Below, in pieces: positions 51,290 to 60,133 of a stretch of DNA of 62,889 bases; within the stretch, counting starts at the first letter, position 1; every line of letters begins with the position of its first letter. The notes under the pieces were generated by a model. The model was given only the letters and a program-made list of their open reading frames with translations, was not told the DNA's origin and did not search any database. The stretch is from Eubacterium sp. Its GTDB lineage: Bacteria; Bacillota; Clostridia; Peptostreptococcales; Anaerovoracaceae. The position numbers were made by a program, and so were the translations under genes. The DNA lies in the NCBI GenBank assembly GCA_021769965.1, contig JAETRU010000013.1, forward strand, positions 1 to 62,889, in the 5' to 3' direction.

Positions 51290-51600
51290 ACCGCTTTATC
51301 CATTCTGTTCATTCGCCTCTATTCGTGCTTCTTATGATCACAAACTCTTCACCCGCGTCCAAGTCACGGCTTCGATCAGAGTTTTTCCATCTTTTTTGAT
51401 TTCATCGATGACCGGATTTGCGTCTACCATACCACTAAAACATCATACTGCGCCAGCCCTGTTTGAGCGCTTCAAAAAACTGTCTGCGTAGACGTGACCG
51501 ATTTTCCTCCTTCAGCCAGACGGCGTAGCAAAGGCAATGCCACGCCCAGCTTCCGTCGTTATCGCAGGCATAGTACTCAACTATCTGTAAACTGATATGT
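51290..51600 (-). other. Non-coding stretch with degraded gene pieces
   Basis: No intact gene. On the minus strand about 50 codons ending at 51441 (pattern EYYACDNDGSWAWHC) read openly but have no start, and a following piece (MVDANPVIDEIKKDG, about 51350-51440) sits in another frame with a stop 30 codons on. These look like 3' ends of lost genes; I do not recognise the families. Confidence 0.45.
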
Positions 51601-51613
51601 AAAAATAAACACC

Positions 51614-51790
51614 TAATGAAAAAAGCAGTTCGTCCTGAGCTGCTTTTTCAAAATATATTTTTTAGTAACTAGTGTCGCTGTAAGGATCTGTTTTCAGATT
51701 TTCAGGCTCTTTCAGAATCACATCTATATCGCCGCGTAAAAGGGCGCTGCATTCCGACAACAAATCGTCGGCAAACTGCTGCCAATTGAG
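51614..51790 (-). pseudogene. larC fragment fused to a BKACE-type terminator
   Basis: Minus-strand codons for DIDVILKEPENLKTDPYS match the LarC protein at 24077-24838 at 15 of 18 residues; the DNA then runs directly into a 58-base segment about 84% identical to the terminator after the BKACE gene (23149-23205). The gene between is missing, so this looks like a deletion remnant of a second larC-BKACE locus. Confidence 0.65.
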
Positions 51791-51801
51791 AAAGTCTTAT
51801 G

Positions 51802-53436
51802 TTATCCGATCAGGTTTTTGCAGTACAAATAAAAGTCATCGTTAATGGCAATAGTCTTTATGAAATAGCTTACGGGATCGCTATTAATTATTACGCGCAC
51901 CATAGGATAATATCGGGCAAATTCCTCTTTATTTTTTCGAATATCTGTAAAGATTTTTTTCCAGTCCTTATCGCGAATCAAAATGCTTCTGTTTTGTTCC
52001 ACGATCCAATTGCAGCGATTTTGTGCTGTTTCCTGCATGAGCGATTCATAACGTTCTTCTTCCGTAACACTTCTATAGAATTGATAGTACTCCTTTATCG
52101 ACTCCATAATCTTCGGGCTGACTGTGTTGCCTTTCTCAAAATAGGGTAATACCTCGAAGGTGAAAATGTCGTACTTTTTCATTTCCTCTTCTATAGACTG
52201 GCGTTTTATCTCCATCACCTGACTGAACACCTCTGAAGCGTCCTTTTCGCAGGAAGTTTCCATTGCATCCTCACTGACCGGCTCATCACAGATCTGAGCC
52301 GATTGTTCTGACTTTTCCTTTTCAAGATACGCATCCATTATTGCATCTACATCACATTTTTTGCCCAGACCGTTTTTTAGCGCTTTACGCACTTCTTCGA
52401 CAGGAATATATCTGTCAACTTTCTTATTTCTTGCTGCGGAAAATGTAAACTGCGCAAATAGCGTATAGATGCTGTATGGTTGTGATTCTTCCTGATCTAT
52501 CTCTAAAATATCTACACAGTTCTTTTCCGGTAAGTGAACTTTCGTATCCATAATCATGCGGACATATTCCTCATAATGAGGAACTCCGTCCTTATCGTGA
52601 TAATTTACAAGTGCGCATAGTTCTTCCAAATCGAATCCCCACAGAAGATATGTTTTTAACTTCTCGCTGAACCCAACCGTTCCGGCATAACACTTTTTAA
52701 ACTTTTTTTCCCAGTACTTGTCACAGGCATTCTTGGAAAATACATTCCTGCAGAATGAACCGAATTCCGCGTCCTTCGTTCCCAGATATAAGGATATGAA
52801 TACCGCCATTTTCTCTTCTTCTGCCAGCGGCAAATCGGAAACACGTGCAAAGAAACGTTCCATACTGCAGCGATCAGGGACTTGAATTGGTTTGTCAAGA
52901 AACTCATTTGCCATTTCCACAGCTCTTATACACTGTCCCCGCGTGATATCACCGTACACAAATGCCTTTTTACCAAGCCTTGATTCGATCAGACAGGCAA
53001 TGGCCAGCAGGTACAGGTGATATGGCTCTACCTGTGTTTTATTTCCCCATTTACTGTACGTATGGGAGCACAGATCATCCTGCCAGTCATAATCAAGATA
53101 CGCAGGGAGCACTCCAAGCAGCGCATCTCCCGCGTCAGGCTCCGGTTCTATGTCTTCAACAAGATCTTTTGGCAGATAATAAGTCTCTGCTGTATGCATG
53201 GTCTCGTAATCTCCGTCTGCCCACCATCCTATTTTTGGTTTCTCATCAAACCAGCTTCGCGACATCTCGCGTTCCACTGTTGGCGTCAGGCAAACGGTAT
53301 CGATTCCTTTACAACGGACTGTGCGCTGCTCTGCTAACGGAAACGCCTTGACCAAATGCAGCGTTTCCGCATACACCTTACTCCATTCCGCTTTCTTCAC
53401 AGATTTTGATATATCCATATGAAGAAAAATGCCCAT
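51802..53436 (-). CDS. Unrecognised 544-residue protein
   Basis: A soluble, charged protein with no family I recognise. Start at 53436 has AAGGAGG seven bases upstream. The middle (about 150-300) is Cys- and Trp-rich and may be alpha-helical; residues 380-430 are a Glu/Ser/Asp-rich linker; the last 120 residues are helical with many Lys and Arg. AT-richer than the flanking operons and in a decayed island with an XRE regulator and a broken rhuM, so probably acquired. Too large and well formed to be a chance ORF. Confidence 0.65.
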   Translation of the reverse strand: MGIFLHMDISKSVKKAEWSKVYAETLHLVKAFPLAEQRTVRCKGIDTVCLTPTVEREMSRSWFDEKPKIGWWADGDYETMHTAETYYLPKDLVEDIEPEPDAGDALLGVLPAYLDYDWQDDLCSHTYSKWGNKTQVEPYHLYLLAIACLIESRLGKKAFVYGDITRGQCIRAVEMANEFLDKPIQVPDRCSMERFFARVSDLPLAEEEKMAVFISLYLGTKDAEFGSFCRNVFSKNACDKYWEKKFKKCYAGTVGFSEKLKTYLLWGFDLEELCALVNYHDKDGVPHYEEYVRMIMDTKVHLPEKNCVDILEIDQEESQPYSIYTLFAQFTFSAARNKKVDRYIPVEEVRKALKNGLGKKCDVDAIMDAYLEKEKSEQSAQICDEPVSEDAMETSCEKDASEVFSQVMEIKRQSIEEEMKKYDIFTFEVLPYFEKGNTVSPKIMESIKEYYQFYRSVTEEERYESLMQETAQNRCNWIVEQNRSILIRDKDWKKIFTDIRKNKEEFARYYPMVRVIINSDPVSYFIKTIAINDDFYLYCKNLIG

Positions 53437-53577
53437 ACTGTTCCTCCTTATCATGATTTCTTCTGGTACTTCCAATATCCGAATCTGTAACTGATGCAGA
53501 TCCAAAGGGTATGATCTACTATTCTGAAACCATTTTAAAGAAATTTAAGCTCACTGTCATTGTAGCTGTAGTATAAC

Positions 53578-53910
53578 TTACCCTGCCTGCCACACAAATA
53601 GTTGTTCATAATACAGCCGCAGCTGAATATTTGAGCGCTCAAAACCTGCCTGATAATCACCCCGGTAATCACCTTTCCATTTCCGGTTTCCGCACAGCAT
53701 CACATCCACTGAAACCTGAAACAGTTCGCTCAATGCATAGAAATTGTCCAGTGAGGGCATGCATCTACCGTTAAACCAATGATAGACAGCCTGTGGCGTG
53801 GCAAAGCCTAAATATTTCTGGACATCGCGTACAGTCAGCCCCTTAATCTGCATAATACGCCTGATATTTTGTCCCGTTCTATATACGTCGATCACTGGGT
53901 ACTTTATCAT
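53578..53910 (-). CDS. XRE-type helix-turn-helix protein
   Basis: A 110-residue protein: helix-turn-helix in residues 15-72 (TVRDVQKYLGFATPQAVYHWFNG) and a C-terminal tail rich in Tyr and Arg. It lies between the 544-residue gene and the rhuM remnant on the same strand and may regulate one of them. Function is inferred from the domain only. Confidence 0.75.
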   Translation of the reverse strand: MIKYPVIDVYRTGQNIRRIMQIKGLTVRDVQKYLGFATPQAVYHWFNGRCMPSLDNFYALSELFQVSVDVMLCGNRKWKGDYRGDYQAGFERSNIQLRLYYEQLFVWQAG

Positions 53911-53933
53911 CTTCCATTCTTCTCCTTGTTTGA

Positions 53934-54807
53934 TTATTTAGCGTCTGCCACTTTCCTCTTAGCAGCTTTTTCAGTATCTTTGATCGTCTGCAAATATGCC
54001 TCTTCCACCGGTGACAGATTCTGCACCTGATACTTCTGATATTCCTGCTTTGCTTTTTCCATGGCCTGTGCATGGCTCACAGTTCCCGGGCCTTCTAAAA
54101 GTTTCTCACCTGTTGACTTGAGCAGATTATCCAAATGCTCTGCGTAATCGCTCATGTACATAGGATTGCGGCGCATGGCCTGCGCCTCTGCAAAATCAAA
54201 ATATCTTGAAACGATATTATTGAGTATTTTCAATTCTTTTTCATCCAGGTAATTCTTTGCAGTACCAATATCTTTTGCCGTAGGAAAATCTCCGGAAAAT
54301 GAAGTAAGTCCCATAAACGGCTTATCTGCGTCAGCACGTTCATAAATCACTTCCGCAGCTGTATGTCCATGTGCAGCATAGTGCAGCTTGTTCTGCACCA
54401 TCTTGAAAAAAGCAATTGATCATATACTCTTTCAGCCGCTCCGTTGCCCAGCGGCGAAACTGCGTGGCGATCCGCGATTTTATGCGATAACCCAGTGAAA
54501 TGATCATGTCGAGGTTGTAATACGGCAATTCTCTCGTAACCATTCTGTTTCCTTCTGCGCGAACCTGTCGGAATTTCCGACAGGTTGATGCTTCATCCAA
54601 TTCTCCCTCTTCATAAATGTTCCGTATATGTTCTACAACATTACTTCTTGATGACCGAAACAATTCTGCCATTTGTTGCTGCGTCAGCCACACTGTTTCA
54701 TCGACAAATCTTACGTCGATCTTTGTATTCCCGTCTTCCGTCTGATATATGACGATCTCGCCCTGTTGGATATCCTCTGATGAATCTCTTGTGCCTGTCA
54801 CTGCCAT
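53934..54807 (-). pseudogene. RhuM family gene with internal deletion and frameshift
   Basis: The N-terminal half (from ATG 54807; WLTQQQMAELFRSSRSNVVEHI, LGYRIKSRIATQFRRWATERLKEYM) and C-terminal half (VQNKLHYAAHGHTAAEVIYERAD) of a RhuM/virulence protein are present, in different frames that meet near 54400. Intact proteins are about 330-350 residues and have about 60 more between these halves, so one deletion removed them and shifted the frame. Common in mobile islands. Confidence 0.8.
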
Positions 54808-54883
54808 CCCTCCTTTGCATCTGCAAACATTCGTTCTCTTCGCTATCAGTATATACGAATTTTTCTTAAAACACAAGCAAAAA

Positions 54884-54912
54884 AACGGCTCCGGTTTTTC
54901 CGCCGGAACCGC
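54884..54912 (-). terminator. Terminator of the TetR gene
   Basis: CGGTTCCGG pairs with CCGGAGCCG (one mismatch) around a GCGGAAAAA loop, followed on minus by TTTTTTTG. Confidence 0.75.
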
Positions 54913-54944
54913 TTTGGTGATTCTTCTCTATACTCGTTACTCGT

Positions 54945-55547
54945 TTACACGCTCAGGCCTTTCACCATGGTCTCCACCATTCTCACGCCCTGCGCTCTGA
55001 TGTCAAAGTCACCCTCACAGATACGCCATTGAATCAGAATTCCTCTGTGCAGGATAACCAGATCTCTCACTAACTGCTCTACGCTGCAGTCCGGCGGCAC
55101 GCTGCCTTCGGCCTGACACCCTTTGACCAGACGGCCAAGAACCTGGAAGTAGGCCCGTTCCGGCTTCAGCTTCAGCACGCCCAGTTCCGGGCTCTTCAGG
55201 CTGTAGACAAAGCTCTGCCAGACCAGCGCGTCGCCTGAACTTATTATCAAAGCCTCACCGGCAAAGTCTAAAAGCTTTTCCAGAGCTGTCATCTGATCAT
55301 CACTGGCGTATCGAGCCTCCAGCTCTTCATAGTAAGCGTCCACATAAGCCGGTACGCTGGCGGCCAGAGCCTCTTTGTTCTTAAAATAATGATAGATATT
55401 GCCGACAGAGCAGCCTGCCTCCTGGGCAATTTCTTCTATGGACACGTGTTCGAAACTTTTTTGATTAAATAAATCCAGCGCGGCTGCCTGAATACGTTTC
55501 TGCATTTCCATGGCCTGCCGCTTTCTATTGGTCATATGTTCTGCCAT
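54945..55547 (-). CDS. TetR family transcriptional regulator
   Basis: About 200 residues with the TetR helix-turn-helix near the N-terminus (VSIEEIAQEAGCSVGNIYHYFKNKEALA) and a helical ligand domain. I prefer the ATG at 55547 because GGAGG is 11 bases before it; the upstream ATG at 55565 would overlap that site. It follows brnQ by about 70 bases on the same strand; its ligand is unknown. Confidence 0.88.
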   Translation of the reverse strand: MAEHMTNRKRQAMEMQKRIQAAALDLFNQKSFEHVSIEEIAQEAGCSVGNIYHYFKNKEALAASVPAYVDAYYEELEARYASDDQMTALEKLLDFAGEALIISSGDALVWQSFVYSLKSPELGVLKLKPERAYFQVLGRLVKGCQAEGSVPPDCSVEQLVRDLVILHRGILIQWRICEGDFDIRAQGVRMVETMVKGLSV

Positions 55548-55636
55548 TCGCTTTCTTTCCTCCATGGATACATTCTAAGCACTCCAGTACAAAAAGTCAA
55601 GGAATGACAGAATCTTCTGCCGAAATTTTCGTTTAT

Positions 55637-56941
55637 TTAATCCAGGGCCAGCTTTGGCTCTGCTTCTTTTCCTTTGATCCGGCCAAAGACCGCGCCCAGC
55701 AGACCGCCTATGACGGCAGGCGTGATCCAGCTGAGACCGTATTTCGCAAAAGGAAGCAAATCTAAGAAGGCTAAAGCCGGAACTGACGGGGCAAGCAGAT
55801 TCAGCACACCAAATCCCAAAGCCGCATAGGCGGCTAAGCAGGCAATGTAACGATTGCCAAACACTCCGTCAAAGAAAGTAAGAATGACCAGCACCAGTAC
55901 CGGCGGATACAGCAGGCTCAGAATCGGCGCGGAGATACTGATAATCGCCGACAGTCCCAGATTTGAGAACACATAGCTGAAGGCCAGCATGCCGATAACC
56001 AGATAGGTATACTTTACCTTTCCCCTGGTCAGGTCGCTGAAGAAATCTGCCGCAATGGCAGTGAGGCCGATTGCGGTAGTCAGACATGCCAGGAATACAA
56101 TAAGCGCCAGCAATACAGTACCGGTCTTACCCAGGATCGCGTTGGTAATATACATCAAAAGTTCAGCCTGAGACAGCTGTTCAAGACCGCTGCCTGAAGT
56201 GGTCGCGCCCAGATAAGCAAGACCTCCATATACCAGCATCAAAAGTCCGCAGGACACCATGCCAGCTACCGCAATCATTTTGCTGATCTCTTTTTTATCT
56301 GTATAGCCATGGCCATGGGCAGCTGTGATCAGCATCATGGTCATCAGCATGCCGCCGATACCATCCATAGTCTGATAACCAGACAGCAGCCCCTCCTTCA
56401 GCGGAACCACATCGTCCACCGGTGTGATCTCACCTACCGGATTGATGATACCGAGAATGATGAGCGTCACCATGACGATCAGAAGCAGCGGAGTCAGATA
56501 ATTTCCGACGATATCCACGACCTTGGTTGGACGGATAGTCAGAACCAATACGATGCCGAAAAATACAGCGCCGAAAATCCATGGGCTGACTCCTGATGTC
56601 AGAACATTCACGCCCATTTCATAAGTGGTCGCCGCAGTTCGGGGAATGCACAGTCCCGGCCCGATGCAAAGAATGATCATAGTCAGCATGATCTTTCCCG
56701 GTACCTTTCCGATCTTATCCACAACACCGCCGATATCGCCGCGGCGATTGGTAACTACAGCCAGGATCGCCAAAGTAGCCAGGCCGATATCCATCAAAAA
56801 GAATCCGGTGAAGCCTACAAACCAGCCGTCTCCAGTATGGCTTCCCAGGTACGGCGGAAAGATCAGATTTCCAGCTCCAAAGAATGTCGCAAACAGGGCG
56901 AAGCCCATTACAATGATGATCTTCGTTTTTTTCTTTTCCAT
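55637..56941 (-). CDS. brnQ: Branched-chain amino acid transporter BrnQ
   Basis: A 434-residue LIVCS-family Na+ symporter with 12 hydrophobic segments. FFGAGNLIFPPYLG near the N-terminus is the signature. Imports leucine, isoleucine and valine. Its promoter is at 57014-57042; the TetR gene downstream may be in the same transcript. Confidence 0.93.
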   Translation of the reverse strand: MEKKKTKIIIVMGFALFATFFGAGNLIFPPYLGSHTGDGWFVGFTGFFLMDIGLATLAILAVVTNRRGDIGGVVDKIGKVPGKIMLTMIILCIGPGLCIPRTAATTYEMGVNVLTSGVSPWIFGAVFFGIVLVLTIRPTKVVDIVGNYLTPLLLIVMVTLIILGIINPVGEITPVDDVVPLKEGLLSGYQTMDGIGGMLMTMMLITAAHGHGYTDKKEISKMIAVAGMVSCGLLMLVYGGLAYLGATTSGSGLEQLSQAELLMYITNAILGKTGTVLLALIVFLACLTTAIGLTAIAADFFSDLTRGKVKYTYLVIGMLAFSYVFSNLGLSAIISISAPILSLLYPPVLVLVILTFFDGVFGNRYIACLAAYAALGFGVLNLLAPSVPALAFLDLLPFAKYGLSWITPAVIGGLLGAVFGRIKGKEAEPKLALD

Positions 56942-57013
56942 GTTCCCTCTCCATTTTCAGTGATTTTCTTCTTTTTTGAATCAATTCATTAAAATAATTC
57001 GTTGAATAAATTC

Positions 57014-57042
57014 AGTATAATTGAAATCTTTGCATTTGTCAA
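57014..57042 (-). promoter_or_regulatory. Sigma-A promoter of brnQ
   Basis: TTGACA (57042-57037), 17 bases, TATACT (57019-57014) on the minus strand. Confidence 0.75.
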
Positions 57043-57059
57043 TAACAATGTCCGCACTT

Positions 57060-57350
57060 TGAGGTCAGAGAACTTAGGCTTTGTTCTTATTCACAGTCAA
57101 TCTGCGCCGCCACTTTTTTTGATTTTTTGCGCTCATACGGCATTCCCTGCCTGCTGCGCGCCGCTTTTTCGCAGTTTTTTGCGGCTATACGGCGCGTAAA
57201 GTACTTTTTCTGTAAAAAATGGCGCGCGGTCGATAAAATACAAGAATTTGCTATAGAAAGGACATTTTCTTTGATTCCCTCCGCTGTTCACATACCGCCG
57301 CTTTAGCCCGACCACAGCGTCTAAGTCAAAAGACACGACCGAGACTGATC
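57060..57350. other. Gene-free spacer with a repeated 21-base segment
   Basis: No gene is convincing between brnQ's promoter and the DUF3842 promoter. TTTTTTGCGCTCATACGGC (about 57122-57141) recurs as TTTTTTGCGGCTATACGGC (about 57174-57193), with GC-rich inverted stretches around both. Nothing else is seen. Confidence 0.5.
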
Positions 57351-57356
57351 TTTCTC

Positions 57357-57385
57357 TTGCGTCTCTGCCCTGATACAAGTATAAT
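57357..57385 (+). promoter_or_regulatory. Sigma-A promoter of the DUF3842 gene
   Basis: TTGCGT (57357-57362), 17 bases, TATAAT (57380-57385). Confidence 0.65.
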
Positions 57386-57421
57386 GATAGAAAACAACGC
57401 TAACGATAAGGAGTGAACTAT

Positions 57422-57826
57422 ATGCACGTTCTGGTCATAGATGGACAAGGAGGCCGCCTTGGGAAACAGGTCATTGAATCAGTCCGGAAAGCCTTTCCGG
57501 AAAGTCATATCACAGCCGTAGGAACTAATGCCATGGCTACTGCGGCCATGCTGAAAGGCGGCGCTGACGAAGGCGCGACCGGAGAAAATCCTGTCGTCAT
57601 AGCCTGCCGCAGAGCAGACTACATCATCGGACCCATCGGCATCGTCATCGCCGACGCTCTGCTGGGCGAGGTAACGCCAAAGATGGCCGCTGCCGTAGGT
57701 CAGAGCAGCGCGATCAGGATTCTGATCCCAATGAACCGCTGTGATAACCTGGTAGCTGGTGTCAATAGCCAGCCTCTCAGCGATTTGATCGAAGACGCTG
57801 TAAAAAAAATCGCAGGAGCCTGTTAG
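57422..57826 (+). CDS. DUF3842 family protein
   Basis: About 134 residues of a small Rossmann-like fold: LVIDGQGGRLGKQVIESV at the N-terminus looks like a nucleotide-binding turn (Gly-x-Gly-Gly), and PIGIVIADALLGEVTP is the family's second motif. Unknown function. ATG at 57422 has AAGGAG eight bases upstream; the GTG three codons before is less likely. Confidence 0.85.
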   Translation: MHVLVIDGQGGRLGKQVIESVRKAFPESHITAVGTNAMATAAMLKGGADEGATGENPVVIACRRADYIIGPIGIVIADALLGEVTPKMAAAVGQSSAIRILIPMNRCDNLVAGVNSQPLSDLIEDAVKKIAGAC

Positions 57827-57838
57827 CTCCTGCGATTT
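57808..57838. terminator. Bidirectional terminator
   Basis: AAATCGCAGGAGC pairs with GCTCCTGCGATTT around a short loop; it overlaps the DUF3842 stop region. Confidence 0.8.
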
Positions 57839-57850
57839 GCCATTTTAAAT

Positions 57851-58762
57851 CTAGTTCTGCCACATAGTTTCCTCTATCAAAAACTCCCAGTGCCCATTAT
57901 GACTGCTTCCTACCCTTTTAATGATCCCTTTTTTCTTCATCTTATTCAGATAATATTTTATCCTGTCTACCGTCCACCCTAATTCCATAGCAAGTTCTTT
58001 CTGCGTCAATGTCGGCTGTTCATGCAAAAGAAATAAAATCTGTTTGTCTGCTTCCGAAAAAACCATTTCATGAGTTTGGGTAGTTTGGGTAGTGCTTTGG
58101 GTAGTTTGGATGGCAAAGCCATTATCTCTCAATGTATCCCCATTTCTTCTATACATGTTTACTCTAAAATCTCCGTCAAAATCAATTAATTCCGGATCCG
58201 GCAAAGCATATTCCCTGCATTCCCGCATCATCCGGGGAATGCCACTACCCCACTTTTCCATAATTTTCATGTACGCAAACGCGTTTGCTATTGCCCTATT
58301 ACGAATTTTCGACTGACCCCTTATCATCTTCTCCAATGTTACACCATTGAGCAGCATACCCGGTGAAGTGACTTCTAACCGATCATCAAACAGTGCTACC
58401 TGAATATTTCCCGGCTCTAAATAAGAACGATGTGCAACAGAATTAGCAATCATCTCTCGCACACTATCTACCGGCAGTTCGTACAAATCCTGTCGGTACA
58501 GCCCTTGAATCCTCATTCCTCGATTTATTTTTTCCAGCACATATTGAAAGGCCGCATCCATCTGTTCCTGAATCGGTCCTCCAAACTCCCGCCGATCCAC
58601 AAAATATGCCCGGTCTGTTCCTTTGAAAACTGCGCATTGAATTACCGGCTGAAATTTCAGCTGTCCTGTAAGCAAAGCATACGCATTTGTAGGAAAAACA
58701 GTACCGTCTTTTTCGGCTAAAACACCCCCGGTAAGCAGCTGGCTCTGTGTCACATCTTTCAC
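57851..58762 (-). pseudogene. AlbA/HATPase-type ATP-binding protein, 5' truncated
   Basis: 303 residues matching the part after the AlbA domain of proteins usually 450-500 long: a linker (FGGPIQEQMDAAFQYVL), an ATP-binding domain (REMIANSVAHRSY, RLEVTSPGML, WGSGIPRMM) and a C-terminal winged helix. The missing N-terminal about 150 residues and a weak GTG start suggest a fragment; it may still be expressed. A TTQSTTQTTQT linker repeats a TTQ unit before the winged helix. Confidence 0.6.
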
Positions 58763-58790
58763 ATTTTCCTTATCAGCCTTAGTTTACTGC

Positions 58791-59525
58791 TTACAGCTCC
58801 AACTCATACATAACCATAGCCAGTGCCGCCATGCCTGCGGTCTCTGTCCGCAGGATGGTCTTTCCCAGGCTGACCCGTACCGCGCCAGCCGCATCCAGCT
58901 TTTCCGCTTCGCTGTCGGCAAAGCCTCCTTCGGGTCCGATGATGATAGCGACGGTCTGCGGTTTAGCCGTCAGGCCTCGCAGACAGTCTTTGATGGTCCT
59001 GCCTGTTTCGTTTTCATAGGGAAAAAGCACCAGATCATAAGACGACAGCTCTCCGATCATCTGATCAAATTTCTGCTGCGCTCTCACCTCCGGCACGATA
59101 CCCCGCCTGCACTGTTTCACTGCTTCGTCAGATACCTTTTGCCACCGCTGCAGCTTCTTAGAGAAGTTACCCTTTTCTACCACTACAGACCGTTCCATAA
59201 ATACAGGAGTGACTGCGTAAACGCCCAGTTCCACGCATTTCTGAATGATGGTCTCCATCTTTCCCGCTTTTGGTACGCCCTGATACAGCGTGACGGCAAG
59301 CTCCGGCTCTCTGGCGAATTTCTGCTTGTCACAGATAGCAAGCAGGACCTCATCCTCATCTATAGAGACGATCTCAGCCGCATATTCCCACTGGACAGAG
59401 TCGCTGACATCCACCATGTCCCCTTCACGCAGGCGCAGCACCTTTGACAGATGTCTGATATCGCCGCGGTCTGTGATCCTGATATATTTATCGCCTACAT
59501 TGGCAGGCTCTGTGAACAGCCTCAT
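58791..59525 (-). CDS. rsmE: 16S rRNA (uracil1498-N3)-methyltransferase
   Basis: About 244 residues: PUA-like start and a SPOUT knot with the GPEGGFADSEAEKL motif and SLGKTILRTETAGMAAL near the C-terminus. The start at 59525 gives an ATGA overlap with the gene upstream. Usual partner of prmA. Confidence 0.95.
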   Translation of the reverse strand: MRLFTEPANVGDKYIRITDRGDIRHLSKVLRLREGDMVDVSDSVQWEYAAEIVSIDEDEVLLAICDKQKFAREPELAVTLYQGVPKAGKMETIIQKCVELGVYAVTPVFMERSVVVEKGNFSKKLQRWQKVSDEAVKQCRRGIVPEVRAQQKFDQMIGELSSYDLVLFPYENETGRTIKDCLRGLTAKPQTVAIIIGPEGGFADSEAEKLDAAGAVRVSLGKTILRTETAGMAALAMVMYELEL

Positions 59526-60112
59526 ATCCATCCTCCGAAGATCTTTGAAAATACGCCGAAGTATACCAGCGCAAAAGTGAAAATGATGATAAAAGGAAGC
59601 GCCATCAGCTTCTGATACTTGCCCGGCGCCAGAAGGATATACAGTATCACGGCACAGACCACATCAAACGCCAGAGGGATCGTAAATTCCTTATAGATCG
59701 GCCAGGCTTCTGCCACAAGCAAAGAAACAGGCACCGCCGCGCAGATGCCGCCCAGCCATTCTCTGGCCCGGCTGTTCCACACGATAAAGCCCGCTGCCGC
59801 GCCGATGCACGCGAAGATCAGCCAGTAGAGCAGCGTTTTAAAAGACACGCTGCCGCCGGTCAGTACAATATTTCCATAGTAACCGGCGATGACGCCGATA
59901 AAATACAGGAAGACGTGGAGCGCGGCCTGAAACGCTTCCGGCGTATAAGCGGCGAGCAGCGAGCTTACGAATACCCAGATTCCGATGTTTCCGATAACAG
60001 CGCCGATAACGCTGCCGCCCATCAGGTCTCTTGCCGCCCATCCCATAAACAGCCCCAGAAACAGGGCAAACAGGATGAACACCACATCAAATTTTTTCTT
60101 ACCTCTGCTCAA
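59522..60112 (-). CDS. Six-helix membrane protein, unrecognised
   Basis: A 196-residue protein with about six hydrophobic segments (residues 8-27, 33-55, 62-82, 92-108, 118-135, 150-190). No family named with confidence. TTG start with GGAG ten bases upstream. It is inserted between prmA and rsmE, a pair usually adjacent, and coupled to rsmE. Confidence 0.7.
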   Translation of the reverse strand: MSRGKKKFDVVFILFALFLGLFMGWAARDLMGGSVIGAVIGNIGIWVFVSSLLAAYTPEAFQAALHVFLYFIGVIAGYYGNIVLTGGSVSFKTLLYWLIFACIGAAAGFIVWNSRAREWLGGICAAVPVSLLVAEAWPIYKEFTIPLAFDVVCAVILYILLAPGKYQKLMALPFIIIFTFALVYFGVFSKIFGGWI

Positions 60113-60133
60113 ATCAGTTTTTCTCCTTTTTCT

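Noticed and set aside
51602-51680. Insertion-sequence end at the 51.6 kb repeat
   Set aside because: The repeated 58-base segment is a terminator plus flank shared with 23149-23205, with no transposase and no target duplication.
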